The notes below the pieces were generated by a model. That model did no database searches. It saw only the letters and a list, made by a program, of their open reading frames with translations, and was not told where the DNA came from. 64,000 nucleotides of DNA from Nannocystis punicea (lineage in GTDB: Bacteria; Myxococcota_A; Polyangia; Nannocystales; Nannocystaceae): NCBI RefSeq assembly GCF_026965555.1, contig NZ_CP114040.1, forward strand, positions 1,860,001 through 1,924,000, written 5' to 3'. Each line of letters starts with the position of its first letter. The stretch's first letter is position 1. The translations under genes were made by a program, and so were the position numbers. This document shows, in pieces, positions 1 to 9,172 of the stretch.

Positions 1-1
1 G

Positions 2-556
2 TTCCTCGTGCAGCTGCCCTGCGACGATCCCGAGGACGAGGAGTTCTTCCGGTGCGAGCTGCTGGCGGAGCAGCTGTATCTCGTCCGCTCGACGCGGCGC
101 AGGTTCCTCGACGATGTCCTCGCCAGCGTCGCGCGCCGGGTGCGTCCTGCCCACGTCGCCGTCGCGCTCGATCGTTACTGGGTCGAGGCGAGCGACAGGG
201 GCTCGGACGAGCTCGTCGCCGTCGCTCGCGGGGCCGAGCAGGTGCGACGCGAGGCCGGTGCCGCCGCCGACGCGCTCGTGAAAGAGGTCCAGGCGAGGCT
301 CCGTGCGTGCTTCGAGGACATGCGCGAATCGCAGCAGATCACCTGCTGGGAGGCCGGCGTCGACTACTGGCTCGGGGACTCGCCGCGGGCGCCGCACGGC
401 ACGATCCTCGCCCGTCGCGCGCTGCTGCGCGACCTCCGGCCGGGATCGGTGGGGGATGACGCGTACGAGCTCATGCTCGCCGGCGTTCGCCCGTTCCGCA
501 TCCGTTGCGAGGAGGCGCTGGCGGCCGTCACCCGCGCTGGTGGCGCGAGCGGCTGA
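2..556 (+). CDS. Hypothetical protein, 5' end outside window
   Basis: An open frame enters from the left edge with no stop codon, so the true start is probably upstream; the first in-window candidate is GTG at 8. The visible 182 or so residues are acidic at the start, then carry a helical, Arg/Ala/Glu-rich middle and an aromatic segment (Trp-Glu-Ala-Gly-Val-Asp-Tyr-Trp near residue 115). I see no signal peptide or membrane segment, so it is probably cytoplasmic. I do not recognise the family. It converges on rodA, and the two 3' ends overlap by 29 bases. Confidence 0.6.
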   Translation, partial: FLVQLPCDDPEDEEFFRCELLAEQLYLVRSTRRRFLDDVLASVARRVRPAHVAVALDRYWVEASDRGSDELVAVARGAEQVRREAGAAADALVKEVQARLRACFEDMRESQQITCWEAGVDYWLGDSPRAPHGTILARRALLRDLRPGSVGDDAYELMLAGVRPFRIRCEEALAAVTRAGGASG

Positions 557-1646
557 CGCTGAGCAGGATGCCGATGCCGAGCATCATCGCCAGGGCGTTG
601 GAGCCGCCGACGCTGAAGAAGGGGATGGTGATGCCGGTGACGGGCAGGAGCTGGAGGACCATGCCGACGTTGATGACGACGTGGAAGAAGAACAGGGCCG
701 AGACGCCGACGCAGAGCAGGGCGCCGAAGCGGTCGCGGGCCTGAGAGGCGAGGCCGAGGCCCCACAGCACGAGGGCGGCGAACATCACCAGGACCATGGC
801 GGCGCCGAGGAAGCCCCACTCCTCGGCGTAGACGGCGAACGGGAAGTCGGTGTCGCCGTAGGGCAGGAAGTCGAGGGTGTTTTGGGTGCCCTGGCGGACG
901 CCGCGGCCGAAGAAGCCGCCGTTGCCGACGCCGATCATGGCCTGGATGGTCTGGTAGCCCTCGTTGTCGGCGTAGGCCTCGGGGTTGAGCCACACGTCGA
1001 TGCGCGAGCGCTGGTACTTGTGCATGAAGAAGGCCCAGCCGAGCATGAAGAGGGTCACGCCCGTGGTCATCAGGGCGAGGATGCTCTTGAGGCTGAGCTC
1101 GGTGAGGGCGAGGATCGTCAGGGCGACGAGGCTGCAGATGATGCCGGTGCTGAGGTCGGGCTGATTGACGATCAGCGCCACCGGCACGAGGAACATGATG
1201 AACGGGACGATCAGGTGCCGGACCTTGCGCGGCGCCTTGCTCGGCCGGTCGCTGAGGTAGCGCGCGAGCGCGGAGATCAGGAGGATCTTCATCAGCTCCG
1301 ACGGCTGGAACTGATAGTCGCCGAGCTCGAGCCAGCGGCGGGCGTCGTTGCGCATGACGCCGATAAGCGGGACGAGCGCGAGGAGGCCGAGGCCGAACAG
1401 ATAGGCGGCGTAGGCGAGCCGGTGCAGGACGCGGTAGTCGAGGGCGGCGACGATCACGGCGGCGATCGTGCCGAGGCCGAGCCAGCGGATCTGGACCTGG
1501 ATCTTGCCGCTCCAGTCGCCCGTGCCGGCGCTGTTGAGGTTGATCAGCGCGAGCGCGACGATGCCGGCGACGAGGGTGACGATCACCCAGTCGATGTTCT
1601 GCACGATCCGCCGGAACAGCGAGCGCGGACGACCGATCGCCGTCAT
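528..1646 (-). CDS. rodA: Rod-shape-determining peptidoglycan polymerase RodA
   Basis: This 372-residue polytopic inner-membrane protein belongs to the SEDS family (FtsW/RodA/SpoVE), which polymerises glycan strands from lipid II together with a class B PBP. About ten hydrophobic segments are visible. The C-terminal half carries the SEDS-type stretch around GVGNGGFFGRGVRQGTQN and a hydrophilic loop with Pro-Tyr-Gly-Asp-Thr-Asp-Phe. ATG at 1646 gives the usual family length; longer open frame upstream runs through repeat DNA and is not protein-like. It follows mrdA, its expected partner, but 313 bp of repeats separate them, so co-transcription is likely and tight translational coupling is not. 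Confidence 0.93.
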   Translation of the reverse strand: MTAIGRPRSLFRRIVQNIDWVIVTLVAGIVALALINLNSAGTGDWSGKIQVQIRWLGLGTIAAVIVAALDYRVLHRLAYAAYLFGLGLLALVPLIGVMRNDARRWLELGDYQFQPSELMKILLISALARYLSDRPSKAPRKVRHLIVPFIMFLVPVALIVNQPDLSTGIICSLVALTILALTELSLKSILALMTTGVTLFMLGWAFFMHKYQRSRIDVWLNPEAYADNEGYQTIQAMIGVGNGGFFGRGVRQGTQNTLDFLPYGDTDFPFAVYAEEWGFLGAAMVLVMFAALVLWGLGLASQARDRFGALLCVGVSALFFFHVVINVGMVLQLLPVTGITIPFFSVGGSNALAMMLGIGILLSVSRSRHQRG

Positions 1647-1959
1647 GACAATCCCTCCTGCGCGAGGAGCTCGCGGGTGCTGCGGCGGAGGCGAGCGCGC
1701 GACGGCACGGCAGGACCTCCTGCGCGAGGCCGGAACGAGCGGCGCTGAACCGGCGGGGGACGACTCGTCACGGCAGGACCTCCGGCGCGAGCGGCGAAGA
1801 ATCGGCGGAGGCGAGCGCTCGACGGCCGGGCAGGGCCTCCTGCGCGAGCAGGACGCGCGATGGGGTGAGCGGCGCAGAATCGGCGGGGGCGAGCGCTCGA
1901 CGTCAGGACCTCCTGCGCGAGGAGGGCACGAGCGGCGCTGGACCGGCGGCGAGGAACGG
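1647..1959. repeat. Imperfect 57-73 bp tandem repeats between mrdA and rodA
   Basis: Five related copies, keyed by a block near CAGGACCTCCTGCGCGAG, start at about 1651, 1711, 1774, 1831 and 1904. Between the blocks are similar stretches such as GGCGGAGGCGAGCGCTCGAC. The spacing is irregular and not a multiple of three, so this does not look coding. A sixth partial copy (about 1958-1976) runs through the mrdA stop codon and resembles 1767-1785. Confidence 0.75.
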
Positions 1960-4209
1960 TCACGGCAGGAGCTCCTTGGCGGCGGGCTTCTTCTTGGCGG
2001 CCGATTTCTTGGTCGCGGGCTGCTTCGGGTCCGGCTTCTTCTTCTTGCTCGGGCCCGGCCGGCTCGGGCCCGGCGATGAGCTGGCCTTGGCGACATGTCC
2101 GGAGGGACCTGTCTCTTCGGACTTTGGCGGCGGCGGGCCGAGCGGGCGGTCGCCGGGCAGGCGGGCGCCGGTGAGGGCGACCGTGCGGTCGGGGGCGGCG
2201 GCGCTGTCGGCGGCGTCGGGCTTGTTGCGCTGGCCGGGCAGGGGCGGGGGGACGCCGCCGGGGCGGCGCGGCTGGGGGGTCTCGGAGCGGCTGCCGAGGT
2301 AGCTCTCGATGACCTTCATGACGATCGGCGCGGCCGCGTCGGCACCGACGCCGCCGTGCTCGACGAAGGCGACGACGACGATCTTGGGGGCGTCGGCGGG
2401 GGCGTAGCCGGCGAACCAGGCGTGGTCCTGGGTGAAGTCGAAGCCGGGGATCGGGCCGGGCTTGGGGGTCTTGGTCTTCTTGTCGAGAGCGCCGACCTGG
2501 GCGGTGCCGGTCTTGCCGGCGACGACGACGCTGCCGAGCCGCTCGCTGTAGGCGGTGCCGAGCTCGTTGTTGACGACGCCGGTGAGGCCGGCGTGGATCC
2601 GGTCGCGGTCGGCGGGCAGGACCGGCTCGAGGTCGCGCCGCACCTGCGCCTTGTTCTGCAGCACGAGCCGGCGGTCGGGCGTCTCGATGCGGTCGACGAT
2701 GTACGGGGTCATGACGCGGCCGCCGTTGGCGATCGCGGCATAAAGCACGGCGACCTGCAGGACGGTGGCGGTCACGTTGCCCTGGCCGATCGCGCTGTTG
2801 AGGCGGACGCCGCGCTGGTAGGTGCCCTCGCGCGCCTCGAAGGCCTCGGTCGGGATGCGCCCCTTGGCCTCGGAGTTGATGCCGATGCCGGTGCGCTCAC
2901 CGAGGCCGAGCCGGCGCGCGAACAGCTCCATGCGCTCGAGGCTCAGGACGGTGTCGATCGCCAGCGTGTAGAAGTAGACGTTGCACGACTGCACGATCGC
3001 CTGCTCGAGGTTGACCGGGCCGTGCTTGTGCGTGCACTTGAAGCGGCGACCGCCGTAGTTGACGTAGCCGTCGCAGGTGATCGTCTTCTCGGGGTCGAAG
3101 GTCGGGTCGTCGAGCGCGGCCAGGGCCGAGACGACCTTATAGGTCGAGCCGGGGAAGTAGTGCTCCTGGACGGTGCGGTCGATGAAGGGCTTGAGCGGGC
3201 TGTCGCTCCACGCCTTGTACTGGTCGCGGCCGATCGGCTGCTGCCAGCGGTTGGGGTCGATCGCCGGGACGCTGAGCATGGCGACGATCCGGCCGGTGTC
3301 GGGCTCGATGGCGACGAGCGCCCCGGCGGGCTTGTCGGCGAACGCCTCGGCGGCGACGCGCTGCAGGTCGAGGTCGAGGGTGAGGTAGACGTCCTGGCCG
3401 GGGATCGGGTCCTCGTCGGGCGGCAGGGCGGCGAGGGCGTCGCGCGGCGGATCCTTGACCGGGTGGTGATGGACGTCGACGACGCGCGAGCGCTTGCCGG
3501 GGCGGCCGCGCAGGTAGTTCTCCCACTGCCGCTCCATGCCGGTCTTGCCGACGCGGTCGCCCGGGCGGTACGAGCCGGCGGAGTTGGCGAGGCCCTCGGG
3601 GGTGATCTCGCCGACGTAGCCGGTGACGAAGGCGGTGAGCTCGCCGGCGGGGTAGAAGCGGCGGGCGGACTCGCGGATCTCGAGCCAGTCGCCGAGGGCG
3701 TCCTTGCGGGTCTGGATCCGCGCGAACTCCTGCCAGGTGAGGTTGCCGCGCACGGCGAACGGATAGATGCCCTCGTCGCGGTCGCGCCGGCGGACGATCG
3801 CGGCCACGAACTGCTCGCGGTCGGCGGCGTCGACGAAGTCGACCAGGTCGGCGAGCGCGTCGATCTGGGCGTCCGACAGCGGCACGCGCGAGCCGGTCTG
3901 CGAGCGCGCGCCCGGGTCGTCGGTCTCGACGACGACGCGCGGCCGCGGGGTGACGTAGAGGGTGTAGGCCGGGCGATTGCTGGCCAGCGGCCGGCCCTGG
4001 GCGTCGAAGATCCGCCCGCGCAGCGCCGGGGCCTCGATGGTGTCGATGAAGTTGCGCTCGGCCCGGCGCACGTAGTGCTCGCCCTCGAGCACCTGCAGCT
4101 GACACAGGCGCCCGAGCAGGACCAGCAGCGCGAGCAGGACCACGAGCACCATCGCCTGCAGCCGGGGCCGCAGGGCGCGCAGGTCGTCGGGCTCGCGTAG
4201 GCTGGTCAT
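1960..4209 (-). CDS. mrdA: Penicillin-binding protein 2 (elongasome transpeptidase)
   Basis: This is a class B PBP that cross-links peptidoglycan during cell elongation. One N-terminal transmembrane helix (residues about 18-38) is followed by the dimerisation/pedestal domain and the transpeptidase domain. The active-site motifs are STYK with nucleophile Ser355, Ser408-x-Asn410, and Lys566-Thr-Gly. At 749 residues it is longer than a typical PBP2. The excess is a C-terminal tail (about residue 640 on) rich in Pro, Lys and Ala that ends in histone-H1-like Lys/Ala repeats. The last codons lie in the repeat block that continues to rodA. It is downstream of mreB, mreC and mreD, all read leftward. 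Confidence 0.95.
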   Translation of the reverse strand: MTSLREPDDLRALRPRLQAMVLVVLLALLVLLGRLCQLQVLEGEHYVRRAERNFIDTIEAPALRGRIFDAQGRPLASNRPAYTLYVTPRPRVVVETDDPGARSQTGSRVPLSDAQIDALADLVDFVDAADREQFVAAIVRRRDRDEGIYPFAVRGNLTWQEFARIQTRKDALGDWLEIRESARRFYPAGELTAFVTGYVGEITPEGLANSAGSYRPGDRVGKTGMERQWENYLRGRPGKRSRVVDVHHHPVKDPPRDALAALPPDEDPIPGQDVYLTLDLDLQRVAAEAFADKPAGALVAIEPDTGRIVAMLSVPAIDPNRWQQPIGRDQYKAWSDSPLKPFIDRTVQEHYFPGSTYKVVSALAALDDPTFDPEKTITCDGYVNYGGRRFKCTHKHGPVNLEQAIVQSCNVYFYTLAIDTVLSLERMELFARRLGLGERTGIGINSEAKGRIPTEAFEAREGTYQRGVRLNSAIGQGNVTATVLQVAVLYAAIANGGRVMTPYIVDRIETPDRRLVLQNKAQVRRDLEPVLPADRDRIHAGLTGVVNNELGTAYSERLGSVVVAGKTGTAQVGALDKKTKTPKPGPIPGFDFTQDHAWFAGYAPADAPKIVVVAFVEHGGVGADAAAPIVMKVIESYLGSRSETPQPRRPGGVPPPLPGQRNKPDAADSAAAPDRTVALTGARLPGDRPLGPPPPKSEETGPSGHVAKASSSPGPSRPGPSKKKKPDPKQPATKKSAAKKKPAAKELLP
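2091..2118. repeat. 14-nt repeat units inside mrdA
   Basis: CGACATGTCC, spacer GGAG, GGACCTGTCT, spacer CTTC, then a decayed third core. The units sit in the region encoding the PBP2 tail, so the element is translated here. Confidence 0.65.
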
Positions 4210-4249
4210 CAGGTCATGTCCAATCGTTCATGTCCAATCGGACTGGTCG
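4198..4249. repeat. 14-nt repeat array across the mrdA start and mreD end
   Basis: Cores at 4198, 4212, 4226 and 4240 keep the 14-nt phase (for example GGTCATGTCC AATC GTTCATGTCC AATC). The array covers the first codons of mrdA, the short gap, and the last codons and stop of mreD. Confidence 0.75.
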
Positions 4250-4827
4250 GAGCCCTCGAGGGCGGGGCCGGCGCTGCGGGCCTGCAGCGGCGAGCGGCGG
4301 GCCGGGCGGGGCCGGCGGCCGAAGGCGCGGTCCCAGGCGCCGAGGGCCAGCTCGGCGAGGACGAACACGCCGGGGGCGGCGAGCACGGTGGCGAGGGCGT
4401 GCCAGCGGGCCTGCAGCAGGCCGGCGACCAAAGCCTCGGTCTCGACGCCGAGGCGGCGGCGGACGCTGAACAGCAGGGCGAAGGTGACGAGGTCGACGAG
4501 GGCGGCGGCGACCCCGGCCGCGAGGGCGCGGGCGATCGGGCCCTCGACCGCGAGGCGCCGGCTCGACCACACCAGGGCGCAGCACGACAGGCCGTAGGCG
4601 AGGGACAGCAGGCCGATGGGTGTCCCCTGGGCCATGTCCTCGAGGTAACCCAGGCTGACGGCCACGAACAGGCCCGCCGGCAGCGACAGCTCGCGCCCGA
4701 ACACCACGTGGGCCACCAGCGCCGCCGAGGTGGCCGGCAGCATGACCGTGAGCCCGAGCGTCTGCCCGAGGCCGCCGACGGCGGCCAGGAGCAGCCAGCC
4801 GAGGGCGATGTAGATCAGGGGGCGCAT
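4228..4827 (-). CDS. mreD: Rod-shape-determining protein MreD
   Basis: This small polytopic inner-membrane protein (199 residues) is the expected size for MreD, the elongasome subunit that works with MreC and RodA. Five to six hydrophobic segments are visible, starting right after the Met-Arg-Pro-Leu-Ile-Tyr start. The ATG at 4827 is chosen because upstream frame is repeat-derived and hydrophilic. The C-terminus (after about residue 175) is Arg/Pro-rich, and its last residues are encoded by 14-nt repeat units. It lies between mreC and mrdA, 18 bp upstream of mrdA. Confidence 0.85.
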   Translation of the reverse strand: MRPLIYIALGWLLLAAVGGLGQTLGLTVMLPATSAALVAHVVFGRELSLPAGLFVAVSLGYLEDMAQGTPIGLLSLAYGLSCCALVWSSRRLAVEGPIARALAAGVAAALVDLVTFALLFSVRRRLGVETEALVAGLLQARWHALATVLAAPGVFVLAELALGAWDRAFGRRPRPARRSPLQARSAGPALEGSDQSDWT

Positions 4828-4847
4828 GAACCGCGGGGCATGAGGCC

Positions 4848-5175
4848 TTGTCTGTCCGTGGAGACATGTCTTTTCAGACATGCTCGCAGCGAGGCAGCGG
4901 AGACGGACACGCTCGCTCGGACATGTCCTTCGGGGCATGTCGTGATCGTGACGCGGCCGATCACCGCGCGTGGACCGGCATGTCCTCGCGGACGAGTCCG
5001 GAGCGGGCGGGCGAAGACGGGGGCGATCACGACCTGTCCTTCGCGGACGCGGCATGTCGCGCGCGCGGCGCCCCCGGGGCCGCTGCGCGCGCCCGCGAAG
5101 GCCTGTCCTTGGGGACAGGTCCGGAGCGGGCGGGCGGCGAGCGGGGCTGGCATGGTCTTCGAGACAGGTGAGTTA
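4848..5175. repeat. Cluster of 14-nt palindromic repeats filling the mreC-mreD gap
   Basis: The 345-bp gap contains several runs: cores at 4848, 4862 and 4876; GGACATGTCC at 4919 followed by GGGCATGTCG at 4933; a core at 4977; a perfect 7-bp stem with a 4-nt loop at 5102-5119; and cores at 5148 and 5162 that reach the mreC stop codon. Gaps between runs are filled by GC-rich sequence with no open frame I would call a gene. Confidence 0.8.
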
Positions 5176-6051
5176 TTGCAGCGGGCCGAGGCCGTTGGCG
5201 GGGGCGGGGAGGCGGCCGGGGCTCTCGGGGTCGGGGGCGGGGGCGCTGGCGAGCACGACCCACACCATGTCGAGGCGGTCGAAGCGGACGGCGGGGACGA
5301 CGTGGACGCGCTGCTGGGCGCCGACGACGTCGTCGACGCGGACGACCTGGCCGACCGGCTGGCCGCGGGGGAACAGCTCGTCGACGCCGGAGGTCTGGAC
5401 CAGGTCGCCGACGTTGACGCCGAGGTCGGCGGCGACGTGGACGACGCAGCGGTCCTCGCCGACGCCCTCGAGGATGCCGGGCGCGCGGCTGCTGGCGATC
5501 TCCACCGCCACCTTGCTGCGCGGGTCGGTGATCAACATTACGTCGCTGTGGTCGTCGGCGGCGCGGTCGACGCGGCCGACGACGCCGGCGTCGGCGATCA
5601 CGGCCATGCCGGGGCGGACGACCCGGTCGCCGCGGTCGAGCCGCAGCTTGACGACGCGGAAGAACGGCGACTGCTCGACGCCCGCGACCTCGGCGGCGAT
5701 CATGTCCTCGGCGACCTTGTCGCGCATCTGCAGCGAACGCCGCAGCTCGCGGTTCTCTTCCTCGACCTGCTGCAGGCCGCGCAGGTCGAGCCGGAGCTTG
5801 CGGTTCTCGGCCGCGAGCGCCTCGTTGTCGTCCTGCAGGCGGGCCTGCAGCAGCCAGCGCTCGAAGAACCGGCCGGCGTTGCCGGCGGCGTAGCTGACGC
5901 CGGCCTCGAGCGGGGCGCCGACCTTGACGACCATGCGGTCGAAGCCGCTCAGGGCGCGCGGGTCCTGCAGGCTGGCGCGCAGCATCAGCGCGGGGATCCC
6001 GAGCAGGACCGCGACCAGGACCGCGTTCTTGGCGCTGCGGAGGCCGGCCAT
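5173..6051 (-). CDS. mreC: Rod-shape-determining protein MreC
   Basis: This 292-residue bitopic protein has one N-terminal membrane helix (residues about 9-26), a long coiled coil (about 70-115) and the two-barrel MreC periplasmic domain (about 115-275), with the usual Gly-Asp-Arg-Val and Val-Gly-Arg-Val stretches. MreC scaffolds the elongasome and activates PBP2. The C-terminus ends with a short Pro/Ala tail. It starts 13 bp downstream of mreB, consistent with one operon, and is separated from mreD by the repeat-filled gap. Confidence 0.93.
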   Translation of the reverse strand: MAGLRSAKNAVLVAVLLGIPALMLRASLQDPRALSGFDRMVVKVGAPLEAGVSYAAGNAGRFFERWLLQARLQDDNEALAAENRKLRLDLRGLQQVEEENRELRRSLQMRDKVAEDMIAAEVAGVEQSPFFRVVKLRLDRGDRVVRPGMAVIADAGVVGRVDRAADDHSDVMLITDPRSKVAVEIASSRAPGILEGVGEDRCVVHVAADLGVNVGDLVQTSGVDELFPRGQPVGQVVRVDDVVGAQQRVHVVPAVRFDRLDMVWVVLASAPAPDPESPGRLPAPANGLGPLQ

Positions 6052-6064
6052 CCTCCGGGGCTCC

Positions 6065-7177
<1,113 letters not shown>

Positions 7178-7329
7178 TCACAATAGGCGGCCGAGCGCCA
7201 ACTTCGGGCCCAGGAGCGCGGAGCGCCGGCTCCGCGGCGGCCAACGCGGCTGGCGGCCGGCGTATTCCGCGGGCCCGCAGGCGGCCCGGAGTTTCCCGGG
7301 GGCCGTCTTACCGCTAGCTTCGCGGGGAC

Positions 7330-9138
7330 ATGACGGACGAGACGACCGCGGCCCCACGCGGCACCGCGATGAAGACCATCGGCGCATGGCTCCTGCTCGG
7401 GATGCTGGCGCTCGCCTTCGGGCTCAGCTTCGGCCTGCCGAGCGACGCGATCACTTGCGGCCTCGAGCCGCTGGCCAAGACCTACGGCACGAACGTGGTG
7501 GACGAGGACTTCCAGTACGAGTTCCGCGCCATCTCCCTGACCACGCGCATCCCCGAGGACCCGAAGATGCAGGAGATGCTGGGTCTGCGCGAGGAGGTGC
7601 TCGACGCGATCGTCGAGCGCCGCGTGCTCGGCGAGGTCGGCCGGCGCATGGGCCTGGTCGCAGACCTCCGCGACGCCGAGGACATCACCGCCGACGGCCA
7701 CCTCATCGTGCTCGGCAAGACCTGGGACTGGCTGGCCGGGCAGGCGTTCAACTACGCCGCGTTCGAGCGCAACTGGCTGCCGCGCTTCGGCGTCGGCGAG
7801 CGCCGCTACCTCGAGTACCAGCGCGAGGAGGCGCTGGCCCGCACCGTGCGCGACGTGCTGGCGAGCGTGATCACGGTGTCCGAGGCCGAGGTCCGCAACG
7901 CCTACGACCAGCGGCAGAACCAATTGTCGCTGCGCTACGGCCGCTTCGAGTCCGGCCGGTTCGCCGACCTGGTCGACCTGTCGCGCGCCGACCTCGACGA
8001 GTACGTGGCCGCGCACAAGGACGAGCTGGTCAAGCAGTTCGAGTCGCAGGGCACGCGCTTCCTCAAGCTGCCGAAGCAGATCCGCCTGCGCTTCATCGAA
8101 GTCGAGAAGCCGCAGCCGCCGGCGGTCGACGCCGACAAGGCGACGCAGCAGAAGTACGCGGCCGACCTGGCGGCGACGCGGGCCAAGATCGACGGCGCGC
8201 TGACGAAGCTGCAGGCCGGCGAGGACTTCCGCGCGGTCGCGCGGGCGACGTCCGAGGACGCGGACACGGCCCGGCGCGGCGGCGACTACGGGTGGGTGAC
8301 GCTCGAGGGCACCGGCACCGGGCTCGACCCGGCGGTCGACGAGGCGGCGCGCAAGCTCGAGGTCGGCGCGCGCTCCGAGGTGATCGAGAGCGACGAGGCG
8401 TTCTACATCGTCAAGGTCGAGGGCCAGCGCGAGGGCGACGTGCCGCAGGACGAGGCGATCCTCGACCTGGCCGAGGAGGCGCTGATGCGCGAGCGCGGCA
8501 AGGCGCTGGCCAAGCAGGCCGCGGCCGAGGCGCTGCAGGCGCTCAAGGACGGGGCGACGATGACGCAGCTGTTCCGCTCGCCCGACGCGCTCGGCGGGCC
8601 GGCCGGCGGCGTCGACCAGCTCGAGCTGCCGAACGAGCCGACGCCGGCGCCGAAGCCGGGCGACGACAAGCCCGAGCTGCGCGTCACCGGCCTCTTCAGC
8701 AAGGAGAAGCCGATCCCCGGCCTCGGCGTGAACCCCGAGATCACCAAGGCCGCGTGGGCCGCCGACCCCAAGGCCGAGTTCATCGACCAGGTGTTCGAGA
8801 CGCCCGACGGCTTCCTCCTCGCCTCGGTCGAGCGCAAGGAGACCGCCACCGACGAGGGCTTCGCGGCCGCCCGCGCCGGGCTCTACCGCGAGCTGTCCGA
8901 GGCCAAGGCCGCCAAGGTCACGGCCCGCTTCGCCTACCACACCTGCCTCGGCGACAAGGCCCGCGGCGACATCGTCCCCTACGACCAGCGCGTGTCGCGG
9001 ATGATGACCTACGACACCAAGGAAGCCTTCGACGAGAAGGGTAACCGGGTCCTGCGGCCGTACGTGATGTGCGACCGCGTCGGCAACCGCGGCGGCATGC
9101 TCAACCTGGCGGCCCTGACCGGCGGCGGCGGGCGCTAG
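7330..9138 (+). CDS. Membrane-anchored parvulin-type peptidyl-prolyl isomerase (SurA/PpiD-like)
   Basis: A single N-terminal membrane helix (residues about 18-35) anchors a periplasmic chaperone of 602 residues. An N-terminal SurA-like helical domain (about 50-215) precedes a parvulin domain (about 225-365) containing EDFRAVARATSEDADTARRG and a GGDYGWV segment typical of rotamases. A second C-terminal region (about 440-580) lacks clear rotamase motifs and is probably chaperone. It likely assists folding of outer-membrane or secreted proteins. The start ATG lies in GGGACATGACGG, close to a 14-nt repeat core. The gene downstream begins only 28 bp later. Confidence 0.85.
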   Translation: MTDETTAAPRGTAMKTIGAWLLLGMLALAFGLSFGLPSDAITCGLEPLAKTYGTNVVDEDFQYEFRAISLTTRIPEDPKMQEMLGLREEVLDAIVERRVLGEVGRRMGLVADLRDAEDITADGHLIVLGKTWDWLAGQAFNYAAFERNWLPRFGVGERRYLEYQREEALARTVRDVLASVITVSEAEVRNAYDQRQNQLSLRYGRFESGRFADLVDLSRADLDEYVAAHKDELVKQFESQGTRFLKLPKQIRLRFIEVEKPQPPAVDADKATQQKYAADLAATRAKIDGALTKLQAGEDFRAVARATSEDADTARRGGDYGWVTLEGTGTGLDPAVDEAARKLEVGARSEVIESDEAFYIVKVEGQREGDVPQDEAILDLAEEALMRERGKALAKQAAAEALQALKDGATMTQLFRSPDALGGPAGGVDQLELPNEPTPAPKPGDDKPELRVTGLFSKEKPIPGLGVNPEITKAAWAADPKAEFIDQVFETPDGFLLASVERKETATDEGFAAARAGLYRELSEAKAAKVTARFAYHTCLGDKARGDIVPYDQRVSRMMTYDTKEAFDEKGNRVLRPYVMCDRVGNRGGMLNLAALTGGGGR

Positions 9139-9172
9139 CTGCTCGAAGGGACAGGTCGCACGGGCCATGGCG
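9135..9172. repeat. 14-nt repeat units carrying the next gene's start codon
   Basis: CTAGCTGCTC, spacer GAAG, GGACAGGTCG, spacer CACG, GGCCATGGCG. The ATG at 9167 sits in the centre of the third core, and the foldase stop codon lies in the first. Confidence 0.75.

Noticed and set aside
1468..2302. Plus-strand frames across rodA/mrdA ends
   Set aside because: Shadows of the minus-strand genes and the intergenic repeat.
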